Positions 9,894 to 19,315 are shown, numbered from the stretch's first letter. The stretch: DNA of 60,505 nt from a bacterium (GCA_009924895.1 RFQR01000010.1:1-60505); one strand, 5' to 3'. The notes: generated by a model from the sequence alone, not told the origin. Translations and numbers: made by a program.

Positions 9894-11816
9894 CTATCCC
9901 GCAATCACCTGATCCAATTCTTTTTTCTGCTTTGGAGCAATCCCACTCGCAAGTAGCAATTTTTCAAAATCTTCGCGTTCAATTGTCTCGCGCTCCACGA
10001 GTGTTTTTGCAATGAGGTTAAGCACCGGTCGATACTTTTTTATAGTTGTCTCTGCTTTTTTGTAAGCACCATCAACGATTGCTTTTACCTCCGCATCAAC
10101 TTGCGACGCTACTTCTTGCGAGAGCTCTGCTGGCTCAAGCCCGCCGCCAAAGAGCGTACGTCCCTGCGACGGTTCATACGCCATAGCACCAAGCTTGTCC
10201 GACATGCCGTACTGTGTCACCATGTTGCGCGCGAGGCCAGTTAATACTTGCAAATCATTTGATGCACCGGTTGTCACATCGCCATACACTAACTTTTCAG
10301 CAATATAGCCGCCGAGAGAAACCGCGATGTCATCCAAAAATTCTTTTTTCGTCTGCATGCGCGATTCTTCAAGCGGAAGCTTAAGCGTGTATCCTGCCGC
10401 CCTGCCGCGAGAAATAATTGAGACTTTATGAACCGGATCAGCGTACGGCAAGACCGATGCTAAGATGGCGTGCCCTGCTTCATGATAGGCGGTAATTTCT
10501 TTTTCTTTCTCGTTCAAGACATGCGAGCGCCGCTCAGGTCCGAGCATTACTTTTTCAACCGAGCGCAGCAAGTCATACTGCGTGATTTCTTTTCGGTCCT
10601 CGCGCGCAGTGAGAATAGCGCCTTCGTTCATAATACTCGCGAGGTCCGCTCCGCTAAATCCGGGTGTGCGTTCAGCAATCACGGTAAGTTTTACATCAGG
10701 ACCAAGGGGCTTCTTGCGCGCATGCACTTTCAAAATCTCTTCTCGGTCTTTTCGATCGGGTACATCAATCGTCACGCGGCGATCAAAGCGACCAGGACGC
10801 AAAAGCGCTGGGTCAAGCACGTCAGGGCGGTTTGTAGCCGCCATCACGATGACGCTTTCATTTGGCTCAAACCCATCCATCTCAACCAGAATCTGATTGA
10901 GTGTTTGTTCGCGCTCATCATTACCACCACCCATACCTGCACCACGCACACGACCAACGGCGTCAATCTCATCGACAAACACAATTGCAGGCGCTGCCTT
11001 TTTTGCGGTTTCAAACAAGTCGCGGACACGCGATGCGCCGACACCGACGAACATTTCGACGAACTCAGAGCCAGATATTGAAAAGAATGGCACACCCGCC
11101 TCTCCCGCAACTGCTCGCGCCAAAAGCGTTTTGCCTGTACCCGGAGCACCCATGAGCATCACACCTTTTGGAATACGCGCACCGATTTGAATAAACTTTT
11201 TTGGATTCTTCAAAAAGTCGACGATTTCCATGAGTTCCACCTTTGCTTCTTTTGCGCCTGCCACATCTTTAAAGGTCACTTTTTCATTCGCGTCATCCGG
11301 CGACGTGAGGCGCGCGAGCGATCTGCCAAAACTAAATGCCTGCATGCCCGTCCCTTTTATCTGCCGAGACAGAAACCAAATAATCCCACCGATCATGAGT
11401 ATGGGGAGAAATAAGGGTGCGAGCGTCAAGAACCAAAAGCGCACACCTTCCTCATCGGCAATATCAATTTTGACTGCACCAATTTTTGCGGGGTCGACTT
11501 TGTAATTGATAAGCGTCTCAGTAAGCGATGCTTCGCGCTCCTTACGAGACGTTTTTACACTTTTGTCAGTGTAATCTGCTGTAATAGCGTCGCCGGCGAC
11601 TTTAATCGCAGCCACTTTCCCCGCAGCAATATCGCTCGCAATCTGAGAGAGCGAAATTTCTTCTTTCTTTTCACCATACCGCTCCTTCACGTACGAATAG
11701 CCAATCGATACGACCATAAACACGGCAAGTGCGATACCAACTTGTAACCATATACCTGATTCTCGTGGAATCTTTTCAATCGGTTTGTGCGGCTCTGGTG
11801 CTGATGCTTGAGACAT
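9894..11816 (-). CDS. ftsH: ATP-dependent zinc metalloprotease FtsH
   Basis: [51 protein letters not shown], zinc site HEAGH. Confidence 0.97.
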   Translation of the reverse strand: MSQASAPEPHKPIEKIPRESGIWLQVGIALAVFMVVSIGYSYVKERYGEKKEEISLSQIASDIAAGKVAAIKVAGDAITADYTDKSVKTSRKEREASLTETLINYKVDPAKIGAVKIDIADEEGVRFWFLTLAPLFLPILMIGGIIWFLSRQIKGTGMQAFSFGRSLARLTSPDDANEKVTFKDVAGAKEAKVELMEIVDFLKNPKKFIQIGARIPKGVMLMGAPGTGKTLLARAVAGEAGVPFFSISGSEFVEMFVGVGASRVRDLFETAKKAAPAIVFVDEIDAVGRVRGAGMGGGNDEREQTLNQILVEMDGFEPNESVIVMAATNRPDVLDPALLRPGRFDRRVTIDVPDRKDREEILKVHARKKPLGPDVKLTVIAERTPGFSGADLASIMNEGAILTAREDRKEITQYDLLRSVEKVMLGPERRSHVLNEKEKEITAYHEAGHAILASVLPYADPVHKVSIISRGRAAGYTLKLPLEESRMQTKKEFLDDIAVSLGGYIAEKLVYGDVTTGASNDLQVLTGLARNMVTQYGMSDKLGAMAYEPSQGRTLFGGGLEPAELSQEVASQVDAEVKAIVDGAYKKAETTIKKYRPVLNLIAKTLVERETIEREDFEKLLLASGIAPKQKKELDQVIAG

Positions 11817-11825
11817 GGAGAGCAG

Positions 11826-11958
11826 TATACCCAGGTAGTGAGGTTTCGACTAGTGCCGCGCACTAAATAAATGAGTAACGCTGCGCTGTGTTGTAATAGT
11901 ATCTGCTGCATACACAATACTATTCAAAGAATGAGTCGAAACCCTACTACTGGGTATA
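11826..11958. repeat. Long-range inverted-repeat element between ftsH and the patatin gene
   Basis: TATACCCAGGTAGTGAGGTTTCGACT versus AGTCGAAACCCTACTACTGGGTATA, with about 82 nt between arms and an internal hairpin AATAGTAT...ATACTATT. Confidence 0.7.
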
Positions 11959-11997
11959 CACAATTCTTTCCGTGATGAAACTGGTATAGTGCTGTGC

Positions 11998-12840
11998 ATG
12001 GATGCGGGAAAAACAGCAATTCTCCTCGTCGGCGGCGGCATGAAAAGCGCACATGGCGCCGGTTTTCTCTACGCACTCCAAAAGCATCTGCACCTGCCAC
12101 TTCCCCACATGATTATGGGCTCATCGGGCGACGCCGGAAACGCGCTGTACTTTGCAGCGGGTCAGTATGAAGCGGGTAAACGAGTCTGGACGGAGATACT
12201 TCCCACCTCACCGTTTATTTTCCTTACACGGTTCTGGCGGATTATGGACGTCGATTACCTTGTCGATACCATCTTTAAAATACAAGAGCCACTCAACATC
12301 ACTGCCCTTGCGCGCAGCTCAATCGAATGGATTATTCCGATTTCTCATGCGATTACTGGTGCGACTCGCTATGTGAGTGCGCGCGATAAGCTCGATCCGT
12401 TTGAAGTATTGCGCGCGGCAAAAGCGATGCCGCTCTTTTTTGCAAAATGGGTGAAATTAGGAAACCACTACTATGTCGATGGTGAAATGGGTTCGACGCT
12501 CAATGATCACATTCAGGAGCTGTACCGACGTGGCGCGCGGCGCATCATGGTTGTTTCGCACAGCAAAAAACGCTCGGGTATTACGCTTCTTGAGCGGTGC
12601 TATGCTTTTTTCCAACCAACAGGTTTGCGTAAAGCGCTCATCCGAAGACTTTCTACTCCAAATACCGACTACCGAACGCCAAACGATGCGCACATTGTGA
12701 CTCTCTTTGCCGACAAGCTTCCGGCGACATTTGCATCGTGCAAGAGCTCCCTCCTCTGCGCTACGTACGAGCAGGGTATTACTGACGCGCTTTCAATGGA
12801 GCAAGAATTACGGGCTCTGTTCACGCGGCGAGAGGTGTAG
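11998..12840 (+). CDS. Patatin-like phospholipase family protein
   Basis: GGGMKSAHGAGFLYAL oxyanion loop, GSSGDAG nucleophile elbow, VDGE (DG dyad). Confidence 0.82.
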   Translation: MDAGKTAILLVGGGMKSAHGAGFLYALQKHLHLPLPHMIMGSSGDAGNALYFAAGQYEAGKRVWTEILPTSPFIFLTRFWRIMDVDYLVDTIFKIQEPLNITALARSSIEWIIPISHAITGATRYVSARDKLDPFEVLRAAKAMPLFFAKWVKLGNHYYVDGEMGSTLNDHIQELYRRGARRIMVVSHSKKRSGITLLERCYAFFQPTGLRKALIRRLSTPNTDYRTPNDAHIVTLFADKLPATFASCKSSLLCATYEQGITDALSMEQELRALFTRREV

Positions 12841-12855
12841 TGCTATAGTGTTCAG

Positions 12856-13299
12856 GTGTCACTCATTCGTAATAAAAAAGCACACCTCGATTACAGCTTC
12901 CAAGAAGAATTGGAGGCAGGCATCGAATTGCATGGATACGAGGTAAAGTCACTGCGCGCGGGTAGAGGCAAACTTGAGGGCGCGCACATCGTCGCCCGTG
13001 GCGGTGAAGCTTATCTCGTAGGCGCGTCCATCCCCGCTTGGCAGTTAGCGAACGCCCCCAAGGAATACGACCCCGAGAGGCCCCGCAGGCTCCTCCTAAA
13101 AACCAAGGAAATACGGCTTATTTCCTCAGCGGAAGGGTCACAAGGTTTGACAATTGTCCCTATTTCGGTGTATAATAAAGGTAGAGTTTTAAAGCTTTCT
13201 ATTGCTATAGCCCGTGGAAAAAAGAAGGGCGACAAGCGTGCAGACCTCCGCGCCAAAGATGAAAAGCGCGCGATGGATAGAGCACGAAAGCAACAATAA
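12856..13299 (+). CDS. smpB: SsrA-binding protein SmpB (GTG start)
   Basis: KKAHLDYSFQEELEAGIELHGYEVKSLRAGRGKLEGAHIVARGGEAYLVGASIPAWQ. Confidence 0.94.
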   Translation: MSLIRNKKAHLDYSFQEELEAGIELHGYEVKSLRAGRGKLEGAHIVARGGEAYLVGASIPAWQLANAPKEYDPERPRRLLLKTKEIRLISSAEGSQGLTIVPISVYNKGRVLKLSIAIARGKKKGDKRADLRAKDEKRAMDRARKQQ

Positions 13300-13303
13300 A
13301 TAA

Positions 13304-13512
13304 TGAGCATTGAAGTGTGGCAGCGAAAATAAAGGAGGTGCCCGTGGGGACATTTCTCGCCACTGCCGGTCTCGTGGCCGGCGCACTCGCTCTCGGAGCG
13401 GGTATCGCCCTCGCATACCTGCGAATCGGCGACGAGGTTAAGAGCCTCTCCGGTCAGAAATGACCTTGGCGCGGGATCCCAATAACGGATCCTCGCCACA
13501 CTTCAATGCTCA
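13304..13512. repeat. 18-bp inverted repeats flanking a small TM ORF
   Basis: TGAGCATTGAAGTGTGGC (13304-13321) and its exact reverse complement GCCACACTTCAATGCTCA (13495-13512). Confidence 0.8.
13344..13463 (+). CDS. Small single-TM protein (39 aa, GTG start), absent from the ORF track
   Basis: SD AAAGGAGGTGCCC then GTG; translation VGTFLATAGLVAGALALGAGIALAYLRIGDEVKSLSGQK*. Confidence 0.7.
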   Translation: MGTFLATAGLVAGALALGAGIALAYLRIGDEVKSLSGQK

Positions 13513-13548
13513 CCAATATTTAAGGGTGCCAACAACCGCGAGGTAACT

Positions 13549-13653
13549 ATGCTGTTCTTGATTGGGAAAACCGAAGGCAGTCCAGGACTCATCGGAGTAC
13601 TCGTCGTCTTCGCAATCCTCGGCCTCATCATGGCCAGCAAGAAACGCCCCTGA
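13549..13653 (+). CDS. Small single-TM protein (34 aa), absent from the ORF track
   Basis: SD-like GCGAGGTAACT then ATG; MLFLIGKTEGSPGLIGVLVVFAILGLIMASKKRP*. Confidence 0.65.
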   Translation: MLFLIGKTEGSPGLIGVLVVFAILGLIMASKKRP

Positions 13654-13810
13654 CACCGCGCGGGTGAGCCAAACTATCGGCTCCCCTGCACCCTCAAGTA
13701 TTTGTTACAATGCTCGGGCGACTGGCACAGAGTGCCTTAGTTTAGTCCTCAAGTATTGGTACGATAGTGCCTGTTCCCTGTTCATTGATAATCATATTGA
13801 AATGTTTTAC

Positions 13811-13960
13811 CTTCTCGTGCGTCTTACATAGAGACACGAGAAAGCCATTCCCCGCGAGATACCAAACGCGCATGTAAAGAAAGAACACAATTGTTTTTTA
13901 GCTTTCTAACATCTGCGACAACAAAAAGTACACTTGTTCTTGATATCTCACGGGGGATGG
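13811..13960. repeat. Hairpin plus long-range stem element upstream of the GIY-YIG gene
   Basis: CTTCTCGTG...CACGAGAAAG hairpin, then CCATTCCCCGCGAGATACC (13845-13863) versus GATATCTCACGGGGGATGG (13942-13960). Confidence 0.6.
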
Positions 13961-14013
13961 TTACACATCGAGTAAGTCCAGTCATTCGCTAAAACATATT
14001 TTATTATGTAGCA

Positions 14014-14283
14014 GTGAACTATACCGTCTATATTCTCTATTCCGAGAAAGACAATGGTCTGTATGTTGGTTGTACTTCTAATCTATCTTCGCGCATTGCG
14101 CGACATACATCAGGAGGTGTACTTGCAACAAAACTACGACTACCGGTTCATTTAATACATTCTGAAAATTTTGCCGATAAAGCCCTTGCCTTTAATAGAG
14201 AGCGTTCCCTAAAATCTCTCTGGGGAGCTCGGGAAAAAAGTAAAATAAAAAGAAACTATTTAAAGGATAGTTTTAGGGGCTAA
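14014..14283 (+). CDS. GIY-YIG nuclease family protein
   Basis: YTVYILYSEKDNGLYVGCTSNLSSRIARHTSGGVLATK is the small GIY-YIG (UPF0213-like) pattern. Confidence 0.9.
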   Translation: MNYTVYILYSEKDNGLYVGCTSNLSSRIARHTSGGVLATKLRLPVHLIHSENFADKALAFNRERSLKSLWGAREKSKIKRNYLKDSFRG

Positions 14284-14364
14284 AACAACTTTGTATGCTC
14301 AAAGTTGTTCACCTGAACACATCATCTGACGAGCGCGAAGCGCGCAAATGAAAGATGTGTTTTA

Positions 14365-14763
14365 GGGGGTGACTTGGCTTCGACAAAACATTCAGTGCGT
14401 TCATATGCAGAGCCGTGGCGAATGGACCACGTTAAAACCGTTCAAACTCAAGTGCAAACAAAATCGCACGCGCAGTTCTCTCACCAATTCAGGTGGCAGA
14501 CTTGCAGTTTGCTTACGCTCGCGCTTAAAGCCCTCGCGTAAGTAACCGTGTCCTACCCGAAGTCTGTTACGGTAGTCGACATGTCATATCTCCGGACTCG
14601 CGTTTCCTGTCGTTCCGCAGGGAAAGCTAAAGAAAGAGAGCTCGAGAAAATAGTATCTTGTGTATTCCTAGCTATTTTTTCTAAACAAACTTGAATACTC
14701 TACGCTTTGTAGATGTGTGTCTGCACCATGCTTTGGACTCGGAATCGTTCTCCGACACCTCCA
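14365..14763 (+). ncRNA. ssrA: Transfer-messenger RNA (tmRNA)
   Basis: 5' GGGGGTGACTTGGCTTCGAC and 3' GGACTCGGAATCGTTCTCCGACACCTCCA form the tRNA-like domain; tag ORF 14454-14528 encodes ANKIARAVLSPIQVADLQFAYARA*. Confidence 0.95.
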
Positions 14764-15237
14764 CTAATTTACACGAAGACCGCCTTGGCGGTCTTTTGTG
14801 TTTTGCGGCACTATTGCAAAAAAATTTTTTTCAAATTTCTCTTTTTGCCTTAGCAATACAGGATTATATTTTCCATTTCTTGGCGTGACGTCTAAATACT
14901 TTTCCAAAATAAGTTTTGAACGTTTTGCCTTATATGTCCGTAGATAAGGTGCGATTTGTTCGAGTAGTGACAAAGCTTGCCTATTTAAAATACGATATGA
15001 AAATGCAGGTGAATGATTCGGGCCATATATTCGTTTTGTGCTGACGACCCCAGCGCCAGTTGTTTTCAAAGCATATTTCAGGAGAACTTGTTCGCAACTG
15101 CTAATTGTTACCGCAAGTTGGCGAGGCCCTTTTGCTTCTTTGCGTGTGAGAGTAATAGTTCCTTCCCCATCAATAATTCCCGCCAAGTACGCCGCTTCAG
15201 CAATTGGTAGTAGATGCACTTTTTTGTACTTCTTCAT
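14764..15237 (-). CDS. LAGLIDADG-type homing endonuclease-like protein
   Basis: AYLAGIIDGEGTITLTRKE motif; 157 aa, convergent with the tmRNA. Confidence 0.85.
   Translation of the reverse strand: MKKYKKVHLLPIAEAAYLAGIIDGEGTITLTRKEAKGPRQLAVTISSCEQVLLKYALKTTGAGVVSTKRIYGPNHSPAFSYRILNRQALSLLEQIAPYLRTYKAKRSKLILEKYLDVTPRNGKYNPVLLRQKEKFEKNFFAIVPQNTKDRQGGLRVN
14775..14801 (+). terminator. tmRNA terminator
   Basis: AAGACCGCC-tt-GGCGGTCTTTTG. Confidence 0.85.
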
Positions 15238-15491
15238 CGTTAGATTATATCATTTGCCCACCTCCAAAAAAATTTATTGCGTAAGTATTAACTTCCTCCA
15301 CAAATGTAGGATGACCAAGCGTGTGAGCGGGAGCGAATGTCCGTGAGGACTTCAGGGTGGAGAAAAGTTTTCGTCAAAAACTTTTCGAGCGCTTGGCAGA
15401 TTTTTCACTCCACAAAAGGTTAAGTGCCTATAAGCGTTCTTAGTTTATGATACAATTAATATCATTAAACAATTTCTTAAATAATTATCTT

Positions 15492-15937
15492 ATGGGATTA
15501 AATAAGATGAAGGCAGGTATCGCAGGCCTTGCAGCATTGGGAGCGGTAGCGGGAAGTGAAGCAGGAGCACAGGGTCGCAAAGATGCCCCCCTGGTTTCAA
15601 TGCTATGGTTAAAGCAGGTGTCGAAACACAGAACTATATGTTTCTTGAACACGATTTTTTAACGATTATTAAACAAAAACTTGATGAAACAAAAAGCCCT
15701 TACAAAAATAAAGGTATAACTCAAATTAATCTCAGTGATTATCTCCCATATATGCAAAAAGGACTGATAGACTTGAAGGGCAACATTCTGACCCCACGTG
15801 AAGGAGAACAGTGGACAAAATCTCAAATTTCAATAGTCGCGCAAGTGTTCACCAATTTAGAAACTGAGATTAACCGATACAGACGAGTCAATTTAAACGG
15901 ATGGCCTCCTGTTAAGGTTGTCATTGATGTTCAATAA
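15492..15937 (+). pseudogene. Hypothetical gene split by a -1 frameshift at a C6 tract
   Basis: MGLNKMKAGIAGLAALGAVAGSEAGAQGRKDAP in one frame continues as PGFNAMVKAGVETQNYMFLEHDFLTIIKQK... in the other if one C is added at about 15586-15591. Confidence 0.55.
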
Positions 15938-15964
15938 TAAAGCTAACACACGTTAGTGCTTATT

Positions 15965-16240
15965 ATGACCCACGACAGTGAAACCCCGACCCACAGCACA
16001 CAGGTCATTACCGCCTGTGCTTTTATCCACCACACCTTCGACGGTGTAGAAAAAGTCTTCCTCCCCAAACGCGCCGAGACTAAGAAATTTCTCCCGGGCG
16101 TGTACGAACTCCCCGGTGGGCACATTGAGTAAGCCGAGGACATCGTCGCCGGGCCCAAACGCGAAATCAAAGAAGAGTTTGGGGTGGAAATAACTGTGGG
16201 AGACCCGTTCGCGGCATATGCCGTGTTTCTCGTATTACAA
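15965..16240 (+). pseudogene. Nudix hydrolase remnant with in-frame TAA
   Basis: MTHDSETPTHSTQVITACAFIHHTFDGVEKVFLPKRAETKKFLPGVYELPGGHIE*AEDIVAGPKREIKEEFGVEI; Nudix box interrupted by TAA at 16130-16132. Confidence 0.75.
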
Positions 16241-16762
16241 ACGCCACACCTTTTGCCACTCTCCCAACAGGCAGCCGTTGTATCGACGAGCGTTGCCGTC
16301 CTTATTCCCGAAAAATCACCCGCGCCCGCCTCTACCGAGTCTGAGATATTCTATCCCGTCGTTAAAGTACTAGACGGCGATACCATCGCCGTTATGAAGA
16401 CAGATACCGTGGTAAAAGTGCGTCTTATTGGACTCAATACACCAGAAATCTACGACAATCGAAAACCCGCTGAATGCTTCGGAAAAGAAGCGGCGCGTCG
16501 TGCGCGTGAGATGCTCGAAGGCCAAAAGGTGCGTATAGAAAGCGATCCGTCGCAAGACCGATACGATAAATATGGACGACTTCTTGGCTATGTATTTTTA
16601 CAAAACGGCACGAGCGTAAACGAACAGCAAATACGCGAAGGGTATGGGTACGAATATACCTATCGACTTCCCTACAAGTACCAGAAGGAGTTTAAAGCAG
16701 CCCAGCGTGAAGCGCAGAAAGAAGAACGCGGGTTGTGGAAGAGCGGGGTATGCAGCCCCTAA
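16184..16762 (+). CDS. Thermonuclease (SNase-like) family protein
   Basis: VVKVLDGDTIAVMKTDTVVKVRLIGLNTPEI, DRYDKYGRLLGYVF, IREGYG. The true start may be a downstream GTG near 16220. Confidence 0.85.
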   Translation: MEITVGDPFAAYAVFLVLQTPHLLPLSQQAAVVSTSVAVLIPEKSPAPASTESEIFYPVVKVLDGDTIAVMKTDTVVKVRLIGLNTPEIYDNRKPAECFGKEAARRAREMLEGQKVRIESDPSQDRYDKYGRLLGYVFLQNGTSVNEQQIREGYGYEYTYRLPYKYQKEFKAAQREAQKEERGLWKSGVCSP

Positions 16763-16782
16763 CAGGGTTATACTAAGGGGGC

Positions 16783-18084
16783 ATGCGCCGCCTTATCTTT
16801 ATATGTGCCTTTGCACCGCTCCTGGTATTTGGTCAATCTCAACGAGTGCTTCAAGGACAAACCCCTGCTCCTATCGGTGTTACTCTTGGAACAGGATGCC
16901 ACATAGCAACACCGCAAGAAGTGAGTGCTGGAGCACGACAAGGCGCTCAAGTATGTCCGAGTGACGCAGCGGCCGGTATCACCAAAGAAGCTGGAGAGGC
17001 AAAACAATATCTTCGCAGCATTTTATGTAACGGTGGTCGAGGCGACTACGGCGGGGCTGGACCAGATCAAACTATCGCGCAGCTTAATAACCCATTTGCC
17101 GTGTGTGCTGCAAAGTTTTTAAAATTTGCAAATGACAGCGGAAAGGGGGTTTGTATTAATGAGGGTTTCCGCACTGTGGCGCGACAAAACCTGTATGCTG
17201 CACGATACCAAAATGGAACAGGTGGAATTGCCTGCACCTACGGCGCTGAGTGCGAACACCCGAAAGGAATTGCAATCGATGTGAACACCAGCTCGGGCTA
17301 TGAGTGGCTTTGGAATAACGCATGCCAATTTGGTGTTGATTTTTATCTTCGAAGCAAAGATAGAGTTCACTTTGTGCCGACGACGCATAGCGTTTCTCGC
17401 GGCAAATCTTCATGTGGAGGCACTATTGTGGCTGAATGCTTTGACCCTAACTTTGTGCCACAAAATTACGGAAATGGTCCTTCATCGAGTAGCCCTTCAT
17501 CAGGTGGTTCCTTGGCCCAGTCGCTTCGCTCGCTCTTTCAACCCGAAAAACCACAGCAAGTCCCACAAATTCCACAGCAGACCCCTCCCTCTACAGCCCC
17601 TCAAGGATTTCAGGAAAGCACTTCCTCACCACGTGGGGCTGTGGAAAATAGTAGCGGTACGATAAAAGAAAACACCTCGACAGGCGACGTACAAACAACA
17701 GGTACTCAAAATTCACTCTTACTGCAACAAATCCTCCTCACTGGTTCCTCTTCGGTCTCCACAAGCAGCGCATCGACTACTCCCCTAAAGATAGAGGTAA
17801 CAAGAAGCGATGCCGCTATGTTACGGGAAACTACCCAGGAAGGAACTACGACAATCAAGGTACCGAATGACTTTCCCGATGTACGGGTAACAAATACATT
17901 TGTAAGTAACGATCTCGGTGGTCGCGAGCGCCAATCGCTCTCAAGCTTGTATCGACTCATGGAGCTCCTGACCCGACTTCGTGACACCCTTCTCAAACTC
18001 GTATCATACCTAAAACCACTCTCGCATCGCACACCTCCTCACACGGCTCCCGTCTTTGATAGCGGTGATTCTTTTGCCGAGTAG
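16783..18084 (+). CDS. Secreted M15 / VanY-like carboxypeptidase with low-complexity C-terminus
   Basis: Signal peptide; INEGFRTVARQ, CEHPKGIAIDVN, DRVHFVP zinc/catalytic pattern. Confidence 0.75.
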   Translation: MRRLIFICAFAPLLVFGQSQRVLQGQTPAPIGVTLGTGCHIATPQEVSAGARQGAQVCPSDAAAGITKEAGEAKQYLRSILCNGGRGDYGGAGPDQTIAQLNNPFAVCAAKFLKFANDSGKGVCINEGFRTVARQNLYAARYQNGTGGIACTYGAECEHPKGIAIDVNTSSGYEWLWNNACQFGVDFYLRSKDRVHFVPTTHSVSRGKSSCGGTIVAECFDPNFVPQNYGNGPSSSSPSSGGSLAQSLRSLFQPEKPQQVPQIPQQTPPSTAPQGFQESTSSPRGAVENSSGTIKENTSTGDVQTTGTQNSLLLQQILLTGSSSVSTSSASTTPLKIEVTRSDAAMLRETTQEGTTTIKVPNDFPDVRVTNTFVSNDLGGRERQSLSSLYRLMELLTRLRDTLLKLVSYLKPLSHRTPPHTAPVFDSGDSFAE

Positions 18085-18123
18085 TGGCGCTCGAGAATAA
18101 CAGCTGCTATACTCCTCAGTGAA

Positions 18124-18753
18124 ATGGGCTTTACAAAATACACAACACAGCAGGACAAGCAACGTGTCCGCATGAACGAAGGCATTACGGTGCCTGAGGT
18201 CCGCTGCCTGGGGCCTGCCGGAGAGAATTTTGGTGTCATGGCGACACGAGAAGCGCTCAAAAAGGCGCAAGAAATGGCTCTCGATCTCATTGAAATCACC
18301 CCGAATGCAAACCCGCCCGTCGTAAAGATCATAGACTACGGCAAATACACCTACGAATTGAAGAAAAAGGAGAAGGAGGTAAAGCAGAAGTCTAAAGTGA
18401 CCGAGACGAAAGAGGTGCAGGTCAAGATTGGAACCTCCCAAAACGACATGCGTATTAAGGCAGAGAAGGCTGCCGAGTGGCTCCAGGAGGGTCACCGCGT
18501 CAAGGTAGACCTCTTTTTGTGGGGCAGGTACAAATACATGGAGTTCAATTTTCTTAAGGAGCGCCTGGAGCGTTTCCTTGCAATTATCCCAGAATCGTTT
18601 AAACTTGCGGACGCAATAGCGAAGTCCCCCAAAGGGCTTTCTGTGGCTCTTGAGCGGGACAAATCCGGCAAAAAGTTCGTCCCCTCCGCCCCTGTTTCCA
18701 AGGACTTTGTCCCTCCGACAGTCGGCGAGCCGGAAGAAGACCATGAAAACTAA
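18124..18753 (+). CDS. infC: Translation initiation factor IF-3
   Basis: MNEGITVPEVRCLGPAGENFGVMATREALKKAQEMALDLIEITPNANPPVVKIIDYGKY. Confidence 0.95.
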   Translation: MGFTKYTTQQDKQRVRMNEGITVPEVRCLGPAGENFGVMATREALKKAQEMALDLIEITPNANPPVVKIIDYGKYTYELKKKEKEVKQKSKVTETKEVQVKIGTSQNDMRIKAEKAAEWLQEGHRVKVDLFLWGRYKYMEFNFLKERLERFLAIIPESFKLADAIAKSPKGLSVALERDKSGKKFVPSAPVSKDFVPPTVGEPEEDHEN

Positions 18754-18928
18754 CAAATCATATTCAAAACGGCTTCGAGTAACTAAAAAAGGCAAGATTG
18801 TTGCCCGAGTCCCCGGTCACAACCACTTTAATGCGAAACGCTCTGGTAACGAGGTACGTGCACGCGGCAGAGCTACCGAATTCCATGCTACGATGGACGC
18901 TACTGCTAAGAGCCGTTTTCTTGCGTAG
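18743..18928 (+). CDS. rpmI: 50S ribosomal protein L35
   Basis: MKTNKSYSKRLRVTKKGKIVARVPGHNHFNAKRSG; overlaps the infC 3' end. Confidence 0.9.
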   Translation: MKTNKSYSKRLRVTKKGKIVARVPGHNHFNAKRSGNEVRARGRATEFHATMDATAKSRFLA

Positions 18929-18970
18929 TATTTGCTCTACCCCACTCTAGTCACTAATCACTTTTTCACC

Positions 18971-19315
18971 ATGGCACGCGTCAAACGAGGAACAACTAAA
19001 AATAAGCGCCGTAAGAATATCCTTTCACAAGTAAAAGGTCATCGATTTGGCTATTCTACCAAGGAGCGCATCGCTAAGGAGGCTATTCGCCATGCTGGTA
19101 CCCATGCCTTCCGCCACCGCCGTACCAAAAAGCGTGATTTTAAACAACTCTGGACGCTTCGCATTAACGCCGCACTCCATGAAAACGGTCTTCCTTCATT
19201 CAGCAAATTTATGGGAACCCTTCGCAAGAAAGGCATCATGCTCGACAAGAAGTCACTCGGCACCCTCGCCATGAATCATCCCGAGAGCTTTGTACGAATC
19301 GCAAAGTCTCTGTAA
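18971..19315 (+). CDS. rplT: 50S ribosomal protein L20
   Basis: MARVKRGTTKNKRRKNILSQVKGHRFGYSTKERIAKEAIRHAGTHAFRHRRTKKRDFKQLW. Confidence 0.96.
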   Translation: MARVKRGTTKNKRRKNILSQVKGHRFGYSTKERIAKEAIRHAGTHAFRHRRTKKRDFKQLWTLRINAALHENGLPSFSKFMGTLRKKGIMLDKKSLGTLAMNHPESFVRIAKSL

